From Nitrospira sp. UBA2082 (lineage in GTDB: Bacteria; Nitrospirota; Nitrospiria; Nitrospirales; Nitrospiraceae), in assembly GCA_002331335.1 (NCBI GenBank), contig DCZO01000035.1, forward strand, positions 262,313 to 269,708: 7,396 nt of DNA. The letters are read 5' to 3'. Position 1 is the stretch's first letter, and each line of letters begins with the position of its first letter. Shown piece after piece: positions 5,441-7,396 of the stretch. The notes beneath the pieces are model-generated. The model did no database searches, was not told the DNA's origin, and worked only from the letters and a program-made list of their open reading frames with translations. A program made the translations under genes and the position numbers.

Positions 5441-6343
5441 CTAAAAGGCCATTAGATATTTCAGGCTCACACCCGGATGAAAATCCAATTTCGGGAACAT
5501 CGCCGTGAGCTTGGATTCCAGCAATTCTCGGATGGAAAACCGTCGCTTGGGTTCGATAACTTTCGGTTCGCCCTCGATACCGGCCGTGTCCGCAGCCAAT
5601 TGAATGGCATCTTCGAGATCGCCCAGCTCATCGACCAGCTTGGCGTCTTTCGCCTGACGGCCCGTAAAGATCCGCCCGTCCGACAATGCCTGAGCAGCGG
5701 CTAATTCAAGGTCGCGCCCTTCCGCCACCGCTTCGATGAACTGCTTGTGGACGTCGTCCATCACCGACTGCAAGAGTCCTCGTTCCTCCTCACTCATCTT
5801 CCGAAGAGGAGAGCCGACATCTTTATACTTGCCGCTTTTGATGACGACCCCCTCCACACCGATCTTTTGCAGCAATCCTTCGACATTGGCCGTCTCCATA
5901 ATCACGCCGATGCTGCCGGTCAACGTGCCGGGGTTTGCGACGATTCGGTCGGTGGCCGCCGCAATATAATAGCCGCCTGATGCCGCCACACTGCCCATTG
6001 ACGCGATGACCGTCTTGTTATTCTTGGCCCGAACCCGTTTGACCTCGTCATAGATTTCTTGGGACGGGACGACCCCTCCGCCAGGGCTGTCGATGCGCAG
6101 GACGATCGCTTTGACGGCAGGATTTTCGCTGAACCGTCTCAGATCCGTGACGGTCTGCTGCGAGTCCATGATGACCCCCTCAACACGGATCAGTGCAATC
6201 CGATCCCCCGACGACAAATCAAGGTCGGGAAACAAGACGTTGAGAAGTATCAGCCCCCCGAAGCCCGCCGCCAGCACCCAGAATAGGGTGCGCAGCGGCC
6301 GGCGCTTCTGTGGTCGGGGCACCTGTACCGCGTCCTCAACCAT
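5441..6343 (-). CDS. sppA: Signal peptide peptidase SppA (peptidase S49, short form)
   Basis: A 300-residue membrane-anchored serine protease. SppA digests signal peptides left in the membrane after export. A basic head (RPQKRRPLR, about 10-18) precedes one transmembrane helix (about 19-38), placing the catalytic domain on the outer face of the inner membrane. IALIRVEGVI (49-58) opens the domain, followed by LRIDSPGGG (82-90). The nucleophile is S122 in AASGGYY, and the general base is K174 in GKYKD. Their 52-residue spacing equals the Ser147-Lys199 pair of Bacillus subtilis SppA. The length fits the single-domain form that works as an octamer, not the doubled E. coli form. The ATG is preceded by GGTGGTGAGCA as ribosome binding site. 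It lies 39 bases after the rpsA stop, so it is co-transcribed with the ribosomal gene. Confidence 0.94.
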   Translation of the reverse strand: MVEDAVQVPRPQKRRPLRTLFWVLAAGFGGLILLNVLFPDLDLSSGDRIALIRVEGVIMDSQQTVTDLRRFSENPAVKAIVLRIDSPGGGVVPSQEIYDEVKRVRAKNNKTVIASMGSVAASGGYYIAAATDRIVANPGTLTGSIGVIMETANVEGLLQKIGVEGVVIKSGKYKDVGSPLRKMSEEERGLLQSVMDDVHKQFIEAVAEGRDLELAAAQALSDGRIFTGRQAKDAKLVDELGDLEDAIQLAADTAGIEGEPKVIEPKRRFSIRELLESKLTAMFPKLDFHPGVSLKYLMAF

Positions 6344-6382
6344 TGCTCACCACCTACACACGGGCAGTCTCCCCCGCTCCTA

Positions 6383-7396
6383 CTAGTCGTCGGCTGGCTG
6401 CCGTTTCCGACTCTGCTTGGCCGCTCGGCCGAGACTTTGATCCGGCGCACCCTGCGATGAATGATATTCATCAACCTGGCGACGCTCCGAGTCGAGCTGG
6501 TGATCACGCAGACTCAGTGCGATCTTACGCTCCTCCCGATCGACCTTGATAATCTTGGCGACGACATTATCTTGCAGCTTGAACTTCTCCTCAAGCTTGG
6601 TCTGCGGCTCGACGCCGGTTTCGCTGATATGGATCAACCCCTCGACACCGCCGTCCAGCTCGACGAAGATGCCGAAATCGGCGACCTTGCTTACTTTGCC
6701 GGTTACCGGGTCACCCACATGATACCGGGACGGAATCGCGTCATCCCATGGATCGCGACCCAACTGTTTGAACCCCAGCGACAACCGCTCCTTTTCCTTA
6801 TCAATACGCAGGACGATCGCTTCCACTTTCTGCGCTTTCTTAAAGAGCTCCGAGGGATGCTTGATGTGCTTTGTCCAGGACATATCAGAGATGTGGATGA
6901 GCCCATCGATGCCCTCTTCGAGGCCGATGAAGGCGCCGAAATCGGTCAGGCTCTTCACTTTCCCTTCGATGCGGGTCCCGACCGGATACTTGTTCTCAAT
7001 CATGTCCCAAGGATTCGGGGCCGTCTGCTTCATCCCCAGCGAAATCTTTCGGCTGGCCGGATCGACGTTCAAGACCGCCGCCTCCACCTGATCGCCGACC
7101 GCCACCACGCGTGACGGGTGCCGAACTTCATGGGTCCATGACATTTCCGAGACATGCACGAGCCCTTCGACCCCCGGCTCCAACTCGACGAACGCGCCGT
7201 AGTCCGTGAGGCTCACAACCCGCCCGCGGACACGGGTGCCGACGGGGTACTTGCCCGCCACATTAGTCCAGGGATCCGCCGTCTTCTGCTTGAGACCCAG
7301 GGAGATGCGGCCCGTCTCACGATCGTACTTCAATACTGTCACTTCGACCTTATCGCCTACGGTGAACATTTCGGACGGATGGCCCACACGGCCCCA
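6383..7396 (-). CDS. rpsA: 30S ribosomal protein S1 (C-terminal part, 5' end beyond window)
   Basis: The frame is open to the window edge and reads WGRVGHPSEMF there, mid-domain, so the gene continues outside. The visible 337 residues contain the end of one S1 (OB-fold) domain and three complete ones. Each complete domain has the pattern Y.VG..v.GkV..l.dfGaFveL..GveGL.H.SemSW, then HPSe.f..gd.V.a.VL.iD and R.SLG.Kq....pW. The last domain is divergent (SETGVEPQTKLEEKFKLQDNVVAKI). A tail of about 45 polar, basic residues (ending RKRQPADD) follows it. S1 binds mRNA on the 30S subunit and helps unfold and position it for initiation. Neighbouring sppA starts 39 bases downstream. The N-terminal ribosome-binding domains, the start and the promoter are not visible. 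Confidence 0.96.
   Translation of the reverse strand, partial: WGRVGHPSEMFTVGDKVEVTVLKYDRETGRISLGLKQKTADPWTNVAGKYPVGTRVRGRVVSLTDYGAFVELEPGVEGLVHVSEMSWTHEVRHPSRVVAVGDQVEAAVLNVDPASRKISLGMKQTAPNPWDMIENKYPVGTRIEGKVKSLTDFGAFIGLEEGIDGLIHISDMSWTKHIKHPSELFKKAQKVEAIVLRIDKEKERLSLGFKQLGRDPWDDAIPSRYHVGDPVTGKVSKVADFGIFVELDGGVEGLIHISETGVEPQTKLEEKFKLQDNVVAKIIKVDREERKIALSLRDHQLDSERRQVDEYHSSQGAPDQSLGRAAKQSRKRQPADD

Noticed and set aside
4762..5508. Long plus-strand frame antisense to ihfB and the repeat gene (248 residues)
   Set aside because: It crosses two well-supported minus-strand genes and their intergenic gap, with no start signals of its own.
6461..7114. Long plus-strand frame antisense to rpsA (217 residues)
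   Set aside because: It mirrors the strong codon bias of rpsA on the other strand. The S1 repeats on the minus strand are unmistakable.
1..7396. tRNA, rRNA, CRISPR array, insertion sequence or phage genes
   Set aside because: No repeat-spacer pattern, transposase motifs, terminal inverted repeats or cloverleaf sequences were seen on either strand.

Overview
The window looks like chromosomal core sequence from a moderately GC-rich, Gram-negative-type bacterium. It encodes Sec-type exported proteins, short-form SppA, an IHF-beta-like DNA-bending protein and a penicillin-binding carboxypeptidase. The order rpsA, sppA, ihfB followed by a protein made of PCP_red-like repeats suggests Nitrospira or a relative in the Nitrospirota. 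That placement is inference from gene content and order, not a database match. Nothing suggests a plasmid, phage, insertion sequence, CRISPR array or RNA gene.

Left part (1-2253). The tail of an unidentified + strand gene ends at 65. It converges on a small exported helix-hairpin-helix (ComEA-like) protein on the minus strand (182-565), with a perfect 13-bp hairpin between them. Bases 566-818 hold no gene, only short inverted and direct repeats. Next is a minus-strand operon read right to left: a two-helix membrane peptide (1979-2185), a 62-residue four-cysteine zinc-ribbon protein (1766-1954) and a D-Ala-D-Ala carboxypeptidase (819-1769). The last two overlap by 4 bases (GTGA). A clear sigma-70-type promoter (TTGACA, 17 bp, TAGAGT) lies just upstream of the membrane peptide.

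Middle part (2332-4055). A 396-residue exported protein with seven FG-GAP/VCBS-type repeats (minus strand) is divergent from a 106-residue protein of unknown function (plus strand). Each has its own recognisable promoter in the 176-bp gap between them. The 106-residue gene converges on the next operon across a short hairpin.

Right part (4065-7396). A minus-strand operon is read right to left: rpsA (ribosomal protein S1, 5' end outside the window), sppA (membrane-anchored peptidase, Ser-Lys dyad visible), ihfB (HU/IHF family) and a 333-residue protein with four repeats resembling the C-terminal domain of protochlorophyllide reductase subunit B. Gaps are 39, 76 and 19 bases. The operon joins translation, membrane-protein turnover, nucleoid structure and an uncharacterised repeat protein.

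Most of this is ordinary housekeeping sequence. The points most worth following are the four-repeat PCP_red-like protein, the membrane peptide/zinc-ribbon/carboxypeptidase operon, the 106-residue orphan with its own promoter, and the gene-end hairpins that all lack a U-tract.
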